The translations under genes and the position numbers were made by a program. The notes beneath the pieces were generated by a model. That model saw nothing but the letters and a program-made list of their open reading frames with translations, was not told the origin of the DNA and did no database searches. Source: Opitutaceae bacterium (GTDB taxonomy: Bacteria; Verrucomicrobiota; Verrucomicrobiia; Opitutales; Opitutaceae). From it: 64,000 nucleotides of DNA. Positions 8,872-18,042 of the stretch are shown here, one piece after another (the stretch's first letter is position 1; every line of letters begins with the position of its first letter). The stretch spans positions 186,001 to 250,000 of the forward strand of contig JABTUS010000008.1 of NCBI GenBank assembly GCA_015075305.1, in the 5' to 3' direction.

Positions 8872-9804
8872 ATGATACTCAAGAACTGCCTCGTTGTATT
8901 GACGCTTGTTTTGGGAACAACGCTCGCGGCTGCTGACCGCAAGCTTGTCATGATCGCCGGCCCGGCGAGTCATCCGCCGCTGATGCACGAGTTCAAGGCG
9001 GGATCAATGCTGCTGCAGAAGCGCCTGCAGGGGTTTCCCGGTCTCAAGACCGTGCTTGTGACGAACGGCTGGCCTGTGAAGGTTGTCGATGGACGGACGG
9101 TTGATGACAATGCGGTGTTTGAAGGAGCCGATGCCGTGTTCATCTACGCCGACGGCGGTCCCCGGCACATTGCGCTGCAGAATGACCGGCTCGACGTGCT
9201 GAAGAAACTGGTCTCAGCGGGTGTGAGCCTTGGATTTGCGCATTTTGCCGTGGAAGTTCCGGCGGACCGTGGCGGTCCGGAATGGAAGCAGTGGATTGGC
9301 GGCTATTATGAAACGGGTTTTTCCTGCAATCCGATCTGGGAGGCCGACTACACCTCGCTGCCCCGCCATCCCATCACGCGCGGGGTAAAACCGTTCAAGA
9401 CGACAGATGAATGGTATTTCAACATACGATTTCGCGACGGGAAAGCGGGGGTGAAGGATATTCTTGTGGCCACGCCTTCCGATGCGACGCGGGATGGTCC
9501 CTATGTTTCGCCGAAGGGGCCGTATGCGCACATCCAGGCTGAGAAGGGTCGCCGGGAGACAATGATGTGGGCGGTGGAGCGCCCGGATGGCGGACGCGGG
9601 TTTGGCTTCACCGGCGGGCACTTCCACCTGAACTGGCAGAATGACGATCAGCGCCGTCTCATGCTCAACGCGCTTGTCTGGCTCGCGAAGCTTGAGGTTC
9701 CTGCGGGCGGCGTTAACTCGGCTCCGGTGTCGGATGAGGAGGCCCACCAGAATCTCGATGCGAAGCCGGTGCGCAGGAAAGCGGAGCCGGCCGCCGCCAA
9801 GTGA
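8872..9804 (+). CDS. Exported ThuA-like domain protein
   Basis: The 310-residue product has a signal peptide (MILKNCLVVLTLVLGTTLAA, cleaved near ADRK) followed by a ThuA/trehalose-utilisation-like, class I glutamine-amidotransferase-type fold (LVMIAGPASHPPLMHEF, GADAVFIYADGG, GVSLGFAHFAVEV, GFGFTGGHFHLNW). ThuA-like proteins in verrucomicrobia and planctomycetes are often encoded near secreted Gfo/Idh oxidoreductases, and one lies about 1 kb away here on the other strand. The C-terminal 40 residues are low complexity. The ATG at 8872 begins the signal peptide; an upstream TTG in frame was set aside. The enzymatic role is unknown. Confidence 0.82.
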   Translation: MILKNCLVVLTLVLGTTLAAADRKLVMIAGPASHPPLMHEFKAGSMLLQKRLQGFPGLKTVLVTNGWPVKVVDGRTVDDNAVFEGADAVFIYADGGPRHIALQNDRLDVLKKLVSAGVSLGFAHFAVEVPADRGGPEWKQWIGGYYETGFSCNPIWEADYTSLPRHPITRGVKPFKTTDEWYFNIRFRDGKAGVKDILVATPSDATRDGPYVSPKGPYAHIQAEKGRRETMMWAVERPDGGRGFGFTGGHFHLNWQNDDQRRLMLNALVWLAKLEVPAGGVNSAPVSDEEAHQNLDAKPVRRKAEPAAAK

Positions 9805-9867
9805 GAGGGGAACCGGTTAGGGTGGCTTCCGCGGAACGGCCGGATTGTGGGGAAGCCAGTTCGCCTG

Positions 9868-10743
9868 TTATCTGAGCGATTTGATTAGCTCCTCGTTGAG
9901 GCGGATGTATTCCCCGCGGATCGGTCCCTTGGCCTTGCGCGCGCCTTCCAGTGATTTTTCCGCCGCTGCAATCGCGCCGGCCTTGTCCCCCTTTTTCGCA
10001 AGGATGCGGGCCTTGTGATACGAGTAGTAGAAAATTTCAGGCTTGGCGGCGATCGCTGCATCGATCCAGGTGACCGCCTTGTCCAGGTCCAGATTGTTGT
10101 CCAGATTGAAGAGGGCCGCTTGAGCGTAGGGCTTCTTGTCTGAGTTCGACGCCATGACCGCCTCAATTCGCGGCAGGAGCATGCCCTTCACGTCCACTTC
10201 GACGCTCACCGGCACGCGAACCCGTTCCCACGTGAAGAAGAGGGTGGCGGCGCCGTCACGATTTTCAGATATTCCAATGGCGAAGGTTTCGACGGGTGCC
10301 GCTGTTTTTTCGGGCCGGGCCTGGATGCGGACGACATCATTCTTTGCGTCGTAGGTGTAGGCGCCCCAGGCGGAGGAGTCCTTGTGGATGATGACGGTCC
10401 AGGATGCCTCGCCGGGAATCGTGTAAAGCTCGTAGGCGCCGGCCTCGACCGGAGTCCCGTTGAGTTTCAGGGGAGTGCTGAACTTTATCTTCGTCGCCTG
10501 GTTGGCGCCGGTGCGCCAGACCTCGTTGTAGGGAACGAGACCGCCGAAGATGGTGCGTCCCCGCATGCTGGGGCGGGAGTAGATCACCTCGATGTCGGTG
10601 ATGCCCACGGTCTGCTTGAACGAGGCGGCCGGGCTTGCGGCGGGGAATTCGATCCTCGCGGGAGCCTGTGCGGAAACGGCTGCGGCAAGGAGCGCCGTTC
10701 CGATGAGGGTGGTGGTCAGGAAACGTGTTGTGCGGAGGATCAT
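9868..10743 (-). CDS. Exported DUF2911 protein
   Basis: The 291-residue protein has a clear signal peptide (MILRTTRFLTTTLIGTALLA...SAQA). The first half matches the DUF2911 family found in Bacteroidetes and Verrucomicrobia (IEVIYSRPSMRGRTIFGGL, VPYNEVWRTGANQAT, YELYTIPGEASWTVIIHKD). The C-terminal 100 residues are helical and resemble a tetratricopeptide-like tail (AVTWIDAAIAAKPEIFYYSYH...GDKAGAIAAAEKSL). No function is established for the family. It is convergent with the ThuA-like gene and is followed on its 5' side by a terminator belonging to the next minus-strand gene. Confidence 0.85.
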   Translation of the reverse strand: MILRTTRFLTTTLIGTALLAAAVSAQAPARIEFPAASPAASFKQTVGITDIEVIYSRPSMRGRTIFGGLVPYNEVWRTGANQATKIKFSTPLKLNGTPVEAGAYELYTIPGEASWTVIIHKDSSAWGAYTYDAKNDVVRIQARPEKTAAPVETFAIGISENRDGAATLFFTWERVRVPVSVEVDVKGMLLPRIEAVMASNSDKKPYAQAALFNLDNNLDLDKAVTWIDAAIAAKPEIFYYSYHKARILAKKGDKAGAIAAAEKSLEGARKAKGPIRGEYIRLNEELIKSLR

Positions 10744-10792
10744 GGTGGGAGGCTTGGGAGCCGGGATTGGATTGGAATTGGGCGGTCAGTGC

Positions 10793-10820
10793 AAAAAAAA
10801 GTCCCGCGGGTGCGGGACTT
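10793..10820 (-). terminator. Intrinsic terminator of the Gfo/Idh/MocA gene
   Basis: On the minus strand the sequence AAGTCCCGCACCCGCGGGAC folds into a 7-bp GC-rich stem (GTCCCGC/GCGGGAC, 10801-10818) followed at once by eight T residues. This is a textbook rho-independent terminator about 20 bases past the stop of the oxidoreductase gene that ends at 10841. Confidence 0.9.
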
Positions 10821-10840
10821 CGACGGCGGGTGGAGTCCGC

Positions 10841-12385
10841 TCAGGTTGCGGCCACGCTGTGCGACTGGTATTCCGGGATGGTGAAGCCCTTTCGGCCGGT
10901 GCGCTTCATGAGGAGCGAGGAGTTCGCCTTGTCGGACAGGACTTTGTTTGCGCCGGCAAAGCGCTCCGTCGCATTGTCGATTTCCAGAAGGGGGCCGCTG
11001 ACGATCTTTGCGGTGTCGATCTTGACCCCGTTTGCAATCAGGTGCTCGACCACGCGGCCGTGGACTTCCATGAGGCTGGGGCTCGCCTTGATTGCGGCGA
11101 CGAGTTCGGCGTCCGACTTCTCGGCGCCAACCAGATACGAGATGTTCGCGAGATGGCAGAGATTGGTCGACGTGTGGGAGTTCTCGATGCGACCGTGCAG
11201 GTCGGACTGCTTTCGAGAGCGCATTGCTTCGACGAAATTCAGCCGGTGCTCCTTCAGACCGCCGTCCTGGTACTGCTCGATCCTCTTGTTGTCGTTGTCG
11301 TAAATCCCGCAGGTGCCGCTGTCTGAAATCTGGACATGGCCGCCCTCGCAGTGGATGACGACGCCCACGCGGGTTCCGCGGTAGGCATCCATGGCCTTCA
11401 TTCCCGACTTCATGGGCAGACCCCGAACCTCGAAAACGAGCGGCGCCTTCCTGTAGTTGAAAATGGATACTTCCGTATTCGGGGTTTCGGCATCGTCCAC
11501 GTAGCCGAAGCGGCCGCCGAAGGTCATCACGGACGGGGGGAGCCCTTCCTCGCCGAGGAACCAGCGCGCGACGTCCATCTGGTGGATGCCCTGGTTGGAA
11601 ATGTCGCCGCCGCCGTAATTCCAGAACCAGTGCCAGTCGTAGTGAACGGTGCCGTTCTTGGGGCTGTTGCGGTGGGGGGGGATGAGAGCGGCGGGTCCGG
11701 TCCAGAGATTGTAGTCGATGCTTTCGGGAACGGGCTGGGGTCCGGAATGCAGGCCGATGCTCTCGCGGGCCTTGTAGCAGAGACCCCGCGCGAGCTGGAT
11801 TCTGCCGAGTTTTCCCGAGCGCACGTATTCGATCGCGCGGGGAATATCAAGTGACGATCTGTTCTGGGTGCCCGCCTGTACGATCCGATTGCCGAACTTG
11901 TGCGCGGCCTCGACCGCCTGCCGGCCCTCCCAGATGTTGTGGGACATGGGCTTCTCGACGTACACGTCCTTGCCGGCTTCGAGCGCCCAGATCGTCATGA
12001 GCGAGTGCCAGTGGTTGGGCGTGGCGATGACAACCGCGTCAATGTCCCTGCTCTCAAGCAGCTTCCTGTAATCGCGATAGGCCTTGACCTTCAATTTGGC
12101 GGCTTTCTCGGTTTCCTCGACACGTTTCGCGAGCACGTCGCCATCAGCGTCGCACAGTGCGACGATGCGCGTGCCCGGCATCGAGCCCGGATAGTAGGTC
12201 TTGATGTGGCCGTTGCCCTGGCTGCGGATGCCGACGATCGCCATGCGGATGTCGCCATTGGCACTGCCGGGGCTGGCAATTGCGGCGCTGCCCTCGCCGT
12301 AGAGGCGGGATGATTTCCCCAGCAGGGCGGCACCGCTGCCGAGAAGGGAGGCTTTGAGAAAGTCTTTGCGTGACCAGGATTTCAT
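10841..12385 (-). CDS. Tat-exported Gfo/Idh/MocA family oxidoreductase
   Basis: The 514-residue protein opens with a Tat-like signal (SRKDFLKASLLGSGAALLG). After it comes a Rossmann fold (MAIVGIRSQGNGHIKTYY, ALCDADGD), the NHWHSLMTIWALEAGKDVYV segment, and the family's EKP motif with the catalytic lysine. The long C-terminal domain contains FWNYGGGDISNQGIHQMDVA, typical of the secreted planctomycete/verrucomicrobial branch. These enzymes bind NAD(P) tightly and oxidise or epimerise sugars or sugar-like compounds; the exact substrate is unknown. A strong intrinsic terminator follows. No operon partner is evident. Confidence 0.88.
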   Translation of the reverse strand: MKSWSRKDFLKASLLGSGAALLGKSSRLYGEGSAAIASPGSANGDIRMAIVGIRSQGNGHIKTYYPGSMPGTRIVALCDADGDVLAKRVEETEKAAKLKVKAYRDYRKLLESRDIDAVVIATPNHWHSLMTIWALEAGKDVYVEKPMSHNIWEGRQAVEAAHKFGNRIVQAGTQNRSSLDIPRAIEYVRSGKLGRIQLARGLCYKARESIGLHSGPQPVPESIDYNLWTGPAALIPPHRNSPKNGTVHYDWHWFWNYGGGDISNQGIHQMDVARWFLGEEGLPPSVMTFGGRFGYVDDAETPNTEVSIFNYRKAPLVFEVRGLPMKSGMKAMDAYRGTRVGVVIHCEGGHVQISDSGTCGIYDNDNKRIEQYQDGGLKEHRLNFVEAMRSRKQSDLHGRIENSHTSTNLCHLANISYLVGAEKSDAELVAAIKASPSLMEVHGRVVEHLIANGVKIDTAKIVSGPLLEIDNATERFAGANKVLSDKANSSLLMKRTGRKGFTIPEYQSHSVAAT

Positions 12386-12679
12386 GGGTGGGATGTGCGG
12401 ATTGTGAAGGGAGGCCGGCGGCAGGGAGCGGAATGAACCGCGGATACGGGCCGGGGATCTTGGGGAAAAGGATATGCTGCCTCAATTTCTATCCAGAATT
12501 ACCGTTGCCGCAATGAAATTGGCGGAGTTGTGTGTGATCGTTCACCAAGCTGCCGGCTATCCGCGTTTGAACAGGAGTTTGGCGCAGGATTTCCGCCGCC
12601 AGACGCACCATCTGGTCCCCGCAGGGGCGCTTGCAGGATTCTGGAGTTGAAATTTCCGTGTGATTGCACGACAGATGCC

Positions 12680-13873
12680 ATGACCATGTGGCGTGAGTTC
12701 GTGGAATTCGCCGAGAAACGGCATGAGCCATTCAGTGCAATCTGCGCTCGTTTCGGCATCAGCCGGAAGACGGGCTACAAGTGGCTGAATCGATTTCGGG
12801 TCAAGGGCGAGGCGGGTCTGGTGGAACAGAGCCGGCGTCCAAAAAATCTGCCGCGCAAGACACCGGAGGCGGTCGAGGAACTGGCGATTGCGCTGCGCGC
12901 GGAAAATCCGGACTGGAGTGCGGTTCGCATCTGCTCGGAGATGGAGGCGCGAGGCATCGCTCCCGTGCCTGCGCCCAGCACTGTCGACCTCATACTCCGG
13001 CGACGCAGGGAGGTTGTCGCGCAGCAGATCGCCGAGTCAGGCGCGCATTCCGACGCCGTTCGGTATGAACCGAACTTTCGGTGGCGGCTACAGTTGCATG
13101 CTGAAATCCGCATTGCTGGTTCGGGATCCATGGTGCCCGCGTGGGTTGAGGATGAGGTGAGTCGTTTTGTCGTTGGCGCCTTTCTGATTCCGCCTGTTCG
13201 CAAGGAGGAGAATCTGCGCGCCGGAGTGGAGTCGCTCATGCGCCGCCATGGCATGCCGTGGCGGATGGCGCTGGCGTCCCCGCGTGAGCACACACCGTTC
13301 ACCGTCTGGTTGATGCGCCTCGGCATAGGGGTGGATTTTTGCGATGTGCAGCCGGCGAACCTGAGCCGGGAACAAAGCCAGCTCATGGCGCGGCTCGCCG
13401 ACATGCCTGCCTACCAGAGGCCGGCGGTCGAGCGGCAGATGCGCCTGGATCCAATGAGCGGGCTGAGCGGGAAGCGGTATGCGAACGAGAAGGCGGTGCT
13501 CAATGCCCTCGAACAGGCGCGCACCCGGCACAATTTTGGCCAAACTCAGGAGTCCCTGCAGTTGAGGGCGCCCATCTCCCTTTATCGTCCCAGCCTGCGG
13601 GAAGTGCCGGATGAATTTGCGGAATTTGCCTACTCCGCGGATGCCGAGACCAGGGTGGTTTCGGAGAAGGGAATCTTCACGTTCCAGCGGAAGCTCGTCC
13701 ACGTGGGCCGGGTTTTTTCCGGGCTGGAGGTGGAGATAAAACCGCTGTGCGGTGAAAATCGGTTCGTCGTGGTCCTTGGCACGCAAGCTTTGGGACAGGT
13801 AGATCTCTCTGCGGTTGAGATGGATGACACGACATCGGTTCCGCTTGCAAACTTCGCATTGCCGGATCGCTGA
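12680..13873 (+). CDS. IS481-type transposase homologue with eroded active site (candidate domesticated regulator)
   Basis: The 397-residue intact frame has a helix-turn-helix at residues 18-40 (ICARFGISRKTGYKWLNRFR), the linker GLVEQSRRPKNLPRKTP, and a second HTH-like segment (PDWSAVRICSEMEARGI), all as in IS481 transposases. The integrase-core region is collinear, but the catalytic residues are missing: WxxDF is replaced by WRLQL (135-139), the DNG-PF motif by SPREHTPF (200-207), and the NG-ER-H motif by PANLSREQSQLMARL (225-239). The C-terminal beta-barrel is preserved (residues 325-376). No inverted repeats flank it. It lies about 250 bases upstream of, and on the same strand as, a TonB receptor gene set, so a DNA-binding regulatory role is possible. 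The ATG at 12680 matches the family N terminus. Inactivity as a transposase is inferred. Confidence 0.72.
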   Translation: MTMWREFVEFAEKRHEPFSAICARFGISRKTGYKWLNRFRVKGEAGLVEQSRRPKNLPRKTPEAVEELAIALRAENPDWSAVRICSEMEARGIAPVPAPSTVDLILRRRREVVAQQIAESGAHSDAVRYEPNFRWRLQLHAEIRIAGSGSMVPAWVEDEVSRFVVGAFLIPPVRKEENLRAGVESLMRRHGMPWRMALASPREHTPFTVWLMRLGIGVDFCDVQPANLSREQSQLMARLADMPAYQRPAVERQMRLDPMSGLSGKRYANEKAVLNALEQARTRHNFGQTQESLQLRAPISLYRPSLREVPDEFAEFAYSADAETRVVSEKGIFTFQRKLVHVGRVFSGLEVEIKPLCGENRFVVVLGTQALGQVDLSAVEMDDTTSVPLANFALPDR

Positions 13874-13976
13874 CGCCCCTTGGATCCCGGTTAGGCGGTG
13901 AATGCAGGGGCATGTTTTGGTTAACCCAAGTGTAACCCATCTATTTATTGAATCGTTTCCATAACACTACTTTTTC

Positions 13977-13994
13977 AACGAATTAGAATTCGTT
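13977..13994. promoter_or_regulatory. Perfect palindrome in AT-rich leader of the TonB-receptor gene set
   Basis: AACGAATT-AG-AATTCGTT is a perfect 8-bp inverted repeat with a 2-base spacer, sitting in an AT-rich stretch (about 13920-14035) unlike the surrounding GC-rich DNA. It lies about 136 bases before the receptor start. The symmetry and position suit an operator for a dimeric regulator. The -10-like TATTTTATAT downstream is suggestive only. No known regulator family is identified from the motif. Confidence 0.45.
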
Positions 13995-14129
13995 AATAAG
14001 CTGTGTTGTAGTATTTTATATCAAGTTCCAGGGTGGCACGTCAAATTTGAAGCTTGGGTTGACATGGGAAGAATTTCCGGTCTTAAGGGAATCTGCTCAG
14101 TCACACAGAACCTCAACCCCGTATTCTCC

Positions 14130-16931
14130 ATGACCGCTGTCGGACGCTGTCGGATATTCGTTTCCCTGCTTGGCTTTTTTTCACTGGCTGCGGTGTTGTC
14201 CGCGGCCTCGATCGCCGGACGCGTTCGCGATTCCGGAACCAATTCCTACATTCTCGGTGCGTCCGTTACGCTTCGCGAACTGGCTCGCACGACAACAACA
14301 ACGGCATCCGGCGAGTTCAGTTTCAGCAATGTTCCGGCTGGAACCTACACCCTGGAGGTATCTTCGCTCGGGTTCGACACGTTGACCAAGGCGATCGATG
14401 TGACTGAAGCCGCGATGGCGCCGGTGGAGGTTGCCATCAAGTCCGATGTTCTGGAACTCGGGCGTTTCGTGGTTGAAGGCACCCGGGAGGGGCAGGCCCG
14501 CGCGCTTCAGCAGAAGCGAAGCGCCAACAACATCCTCGATGCGATCTCGGCTGACGCTGTCGGCAAGTTTCCCGATGGCAATGCAGCCGAGGCGCTGCGG
14601 CGCGTGCCCGGCGTTTCCGTGGAGATCGACCAGGATGAGGGGCGCTACATCGTGCTGCGTGGCATCGATTCCGCGTTGAACACGGTGACGCTCAACAATC
14701 AGCTGATCGGCACGCCGTCGGAGCAGGGAAATCGCGGCATCGCCCTCGACTCCGTGCCCGCAGATTTGATATCGCGCCTGGAGGTTGTGAAGGCGGTTAC
14801 GCCCGACATGGATGGGAGCGCCATTGGCGGCTCCGTTAATATTGTCACACAGAGCGCATTCGATCGACCCGAGGGCTTCTTCTTCGGAAGCGTCGGTGGC
14901 TTTTACGACACCTTCAGCGGGAAAACCACGCCGAATGGGAGCTTCAGTTATGGTCGCACCCTGGGCGCGGATCGGAAATGGGGTGTGGTGCTCGCGGCCA
15001 GCTATTCATTGAAGCAGTTCAAGTCGCAGACCGTGAATACTGGGGGGTGGGCTACAACGACCGGAGGCCTTTTCGTCCCGAGCCAGCAGCAGAGTTACGA
15101 CTACGATGTGGAACGTGAGCGAATCGGCACGAATGTCGCGTTGCAGTTCCGGCCGAAGGCCGGCCACGAACTCGCGCTCAGGATCAATCACAATGAGTTC
15201 ACTGACAACGAGGGCCGGCAGAGCGTGCTTTATGAATTCCGTCGTGGAACGACGACCAATGAGACTGCGGCGGGTGGAGCCAACTCCCAGGGACGTGCAA
15301 GCCGCCAGTTCCGCGATTATCATCAGACGGGAACCATCGACGCCGTCTCCCTCGAGGGAAAACATTCGGTTGGCACCGATGGACAGCTCAGTTGGCAGGT
15401 CGGGACGAGCAAGGGTGAGCGCGATGTCCCCACACGGGTTGACTGGGAATATCGCTCCGGCAGCACGACCGCACTTGCCAACACGATCGATCGCACGGGC
15501 GAGATCCTGGTGATCAAACCCAATACCGACGCCTACTACAACCCGGCGACCTTTCCCTTCCGGCGCGTTCGTTTCCGCTCGGACGATGAATCGGAGAAAG
15601 TCTCCACCGGTCAGATTGACTACAAGCGTGATGCGCAGTTCGCCGGACGCCCGGGATTCTGGAAGGTGGGAGTCAAGGCGACCACACGGGACAAGAGCGA
15701 CGATCGAACCAATCGTAACTTCAATGCGGCCTCGCCTGCCTTCACACTCGCGGACTCGGGCCTGTCGCTGCCGGAGGTGTCAGACTATTTTGATGGACTG
15801 TTCCGGTTTGGTCCCCGGTTGAACCTTGAAGGCAACCAAGCCTACTATGCCGCCAATCCAACCCGCTTCGTGGCGGATTCGGCGTCCAGCCTCGCGGATT
15901 CATCCGCAAGTGATTTTGACGGATCGGAGGATGTGTGGGCGGGCTATGCAATGGCCAGCATCGATCTCAATCCGAAGACAACGGTCCTGGGTGGCATACG
16001 CTACGAAGGAACGGACAGCAGCTACGGTGCGAATGAACGTAGGCCGGACGGGACCTATCGTTGGGTGACGGGCGGGCGTTCGTATGGAAATTTCATGCCG
16101 GGTCTGCACTTCAACTGGCGTCCGTCCAACAAGTGGGTGTTGCGCGCCGCATGGACGAACACGATCAGCCGCCCCAGGTACACCGACCTTGCACCGCGTC
16201 GCGTCATCGACGCCATTGCCGATGCAACCGGGGGGACGTTCACCGGTTCAATCAGCAGTGGAAACCCTGAACTGAAACCGTATGAAGCGATGAACTTCGA
16301 TGTATCGCTTGAGTACTACCTCAGCAACTCGGGCATCGCCTCCGTGGGTGTTTTTCACAAGACAATCGACAACCCGGTCTTCACGCGCCAGGTCTTCCAG
16401 TCGAATGTCACCCTGGAGGGAATCAACTTCAGCAGCGTGACGACCACGGAGCCGCAGAATGCGGACAGCGGAAAAATCACGGGGCTCGAGCTCAATTACC
16501 AGCAGTTCTTCAAGTTTCTCCCTTCGCCTTTTGACGGGTTCGGCATCAACTTCAATTTTACGCTGACCGACTCGTCGGCGAAACTGTTCACCCGCACTCA
16601 GGAGCTGCCGTTCTTCAAGCAGTCCGACCGGATTGCCAACATCGCCTTGTTCTACGAGAAGTATGGCTGGGAGGCGCGAGTAGCCTTGTCCTACAGTTCG
16701 GACTTTCTCGACGAAGTTGGCGGAGATGCGGCGAGCGATCTCTACATCCGCGGCCGCCAGCCCTTGGACGCAAAGATCAGCTATCGCATCAATTCGAAGT
16801 TCAAGGTATTTGGGGAGTTCCTCAATCTGAACGAAGAGCCGCTGGTCACCTACATCGGCAAACGCAGCCAGGATTTTGACCATGAAATCTACCAGTGGAA
16901 GGCTCGCTTTGGCGTGAACTTCAACTTCTGA
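14130..16931 (+). CDS. TonB-dependent receptor with carboxypeptidase-like N-terminal domain
   Basis: The 933-residue outer-membrane protein has a signal peptide (CRIFVSLLGFFSLAAVLSAA) and a carboxypeptidase-regulatory-like beta domain at about residues 28-105 (IAGRVRDSGTNSYILGASVT). The plug follows (AISADAVGKFPDGNAAEALR, then RVPGVSVE and VLRGIDSALNTVTLNNQLIG), and then a 22-strand barrel ending in the usual aromatic FGVNFNF. The plug style (KFPDGNAAEALRRVPGVS) is typical of receptors for carbohydrates or their derivatives. ATG 14130 directly precedes the signal peptide; 14064 is an in-frame alternative. Its TGA overlaps the ATG of the next gene, so the two are translationally coupled. The ligand is unknown; the downstream genes suggest a small hydroxyacid or its phosphorylated precursor. 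Confidence 0.88.
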   Translation: MTAVGRCRIFVSLLGFFSLAAVLSAASIAGRVRDSGTNSYILGASVTLRELARTTTTTASGEFSFSNVPAGTYTLEVSSLGFDTLTKAIDVTEAAMAPVEVAIKSDVLELGRFVVEGTREGQARALQQKRSANNILDAISADAVGKFPDGNAAEALRRVPGVSVEIDQDEGRYIVLRGIDSALNTVTLNNQLIGTPSEQGNRGIALDSVPADLISRLEVVKAVTPDMDGSAIGGSVNIVTQSAFDRPEGFFFGSVGGFYDTFSGKTTPNGSFSYGRTLGADRKWGVVLAASYSLKQFKSQTVNTGGWATTTGGLFVPSQQQSYDYDVERERIGTNVALQFRPKAGHELALRINHNEFTDNEGRQSVLYEFRRGTTTNETAAGGANSQGRASRQFRDYHQTGTIDAVSLEGKHSVGTDGQLSWQVGTSKGERDVPTRVDWEYRSGSTTALANTIDRTGEILVIKPNTDAYYNPATFPFRRVRFRSDDESEKVSTGQIDYKRDAQFAGRPGFWKVGVKATTRDKSDDRTNRNFNAASPAFTLADSGLSLPEVSDYFDGLFRFGPRLNLEGNQAYYAANPTRFVADSASSLADSSASDFDGSEDVWAGYAMASIDLNPKTTVLGGIRYEGTDSSYGANERRPDGTYRWVTGGRSYGNFMPGLHFNWRPSNKWVLRAAWTNTISRPRYTDLAPRRVIDAIADATGGTFTGSISSGNPELKPYEAMNFDVSLEYYLSNSGIASVGVFHKTIDNPVFTRQVFQSNVTLEGINFSSVTTTEPQNADSGKITGLELNYQQFFKFLPSPFDGFGINFNFTLTDSSAKLFTRTQELPFFKQSDRIANIALFYEKYGWEARVALSYSSDFLDEVGGDAASDLYIRGRQPLDAKISYRINSKFKVFGEFLNLNEEPLVTYIGKRSQDFDHEIYQWKARFGVNFNF

Positions 16932-17959
16932 TGCGGCATATGAAGATGCATCGCTGGTTTCGTGGTTGGTTGGGATGCCTGAGCCTGCTTGCGCATGCAG
17001 GCGCACTCTGGGCGGTGCCGCCCGAACCGGTCGATGGAGGCGTCACCTTTGTGGTCGTCCCCGACAGCCAGAAGTATGTCTGGAAACGGCCCGAGCTGTA
17101 CACGCTGCAGACGGGTTGGGTCGCCGCGAATGTCGCCAAGTACAACCTCGTGCGCCTCCTTCATGTGGGGGATGTAACCCAGCACAACAACCGCGAGGAA
17201 TGGCTGGCCGCCCGTCGCGCCCATCGTGTCTATGACGGACTCCTTCCGGCGATCTACGCATCGGGCAACCATGATATCGGGCTGAATGGCAAGTCGACGG
17301 ATCGCGAATCACTCTTTTCCGAGATGATTCCGATCTCCGTGTACCGTGCGCAGGGTGGATTTGGCGGAGTCTATGACAAGGAGCCAGGCCGCAGCGAGAA
17401 CAGCTGGCACCTCTTCGAGGCGGCGGGAAGAAAGTGGCTCGTGCTCGCGCTGGAATTTGGTCCGCGAGACGACGTGCTGCGCTGGGCCAATGAGGTGGTG
17501 CAGAGTCACCCGAAGCACTCCGCAGTGCTGATCACTCACGCCTACCTGCGAGCGGATGGCACGCGGTTCGACCGACAGGTTTCGACCCCTGGCCAAAAGC
17601 GGCCGAACAAGGGATTCGATCACTACCTGCAACTGAGCAAGTCCGCGGCGGGCTTCAACGACGGCGCAGACATGTGGGACAAACTGGTTTCCCGCCATGC
17701 CAACTTTGTTCTCGTGCTGAGCGGCCACGTTTGTACGAGCGCGCATCTCGTCAGCACGGGCATAAAGGGCAACATCGTTCACCAGGTGCTCGTTGACTAC
17801 CAGGATGCGGAGCAGGGCGGCAATGGATGGCTGCGCCTGCTTCAGATGCTGCCCGATGGGCGCACGGTGCGCGTCCGCGACTACACGCCGCTGCTGGATC
17901 AGACATCGACCGATCCCGCCTGCACGTTTGAATTTCAGCTCGCTCCGCCAATGCCGTAG
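16931..17959 (+). CDS. Exported calcineurin-like metallophosphatase
   Basis: The 342-residue protein has a signal peptide (residues 1-27, ending HAGALWAVPP) and the metallophosphoesterase motifs in order: VVPDSQKY, HVGDVTQHNN, GNHDIG, ITHAYL and SGHVCTSAHL, which place the two-metal site. It should act in the periplasm on phosphomonoesters or diesters. The start codon shares one base with the receptor stop (TGATG). Together with the PAP2 gene further down, it gives this gene set two exported phosphatases, which suggests the imported compound is phosphorylated. The substrate itself is not predicted by sequence. Confidence 0.86.
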   Translation: MRHMKMHRWFRGWLGCLSLLAHAGALWAVPPEPVDGGVTFVVVPDSQKYVWKRPELYTLQTGWVAANVAKYNLVRLLHVGDVTQHNNREEWLAARRAHRVYDGLLPAIYASGNHDIGLNGKSTDRESLFSEMIPISVYRAQGGFGGVYDKEPGRSENSWHLFEAAGRKWLVLALEFGPRDDVLRWANEVVQSHPKHSAVLITHAYLRADGTRFDRQVSTPGQKRPNKGFDHYLQLSKSAAGFNDGADMWDKLVSRHANFVLVLSGHVCTSAHLVSTGIKGNIVHQVLVDYQDAEQGGNGWLRLLQMLPDGRTVRVRDYTPLLDQTSTDPACTFEFQLAPPMP

Positions 17960-18042
17960 AGCGGAGGCATCATGACTCATGGCCGGGGAGATGATGAGCC
18001 CTGGCGAAGGCGGCGCATCGGACCGCGCTGCATCAATCTCCA

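Noticed and set aside
9805-9867. GGCTTCC/GGAAGCC inverted repeat between convergent genes as a terminator
   Set aside because: The stem is 7 bp with a 20-base loop and no T-run on either strand.
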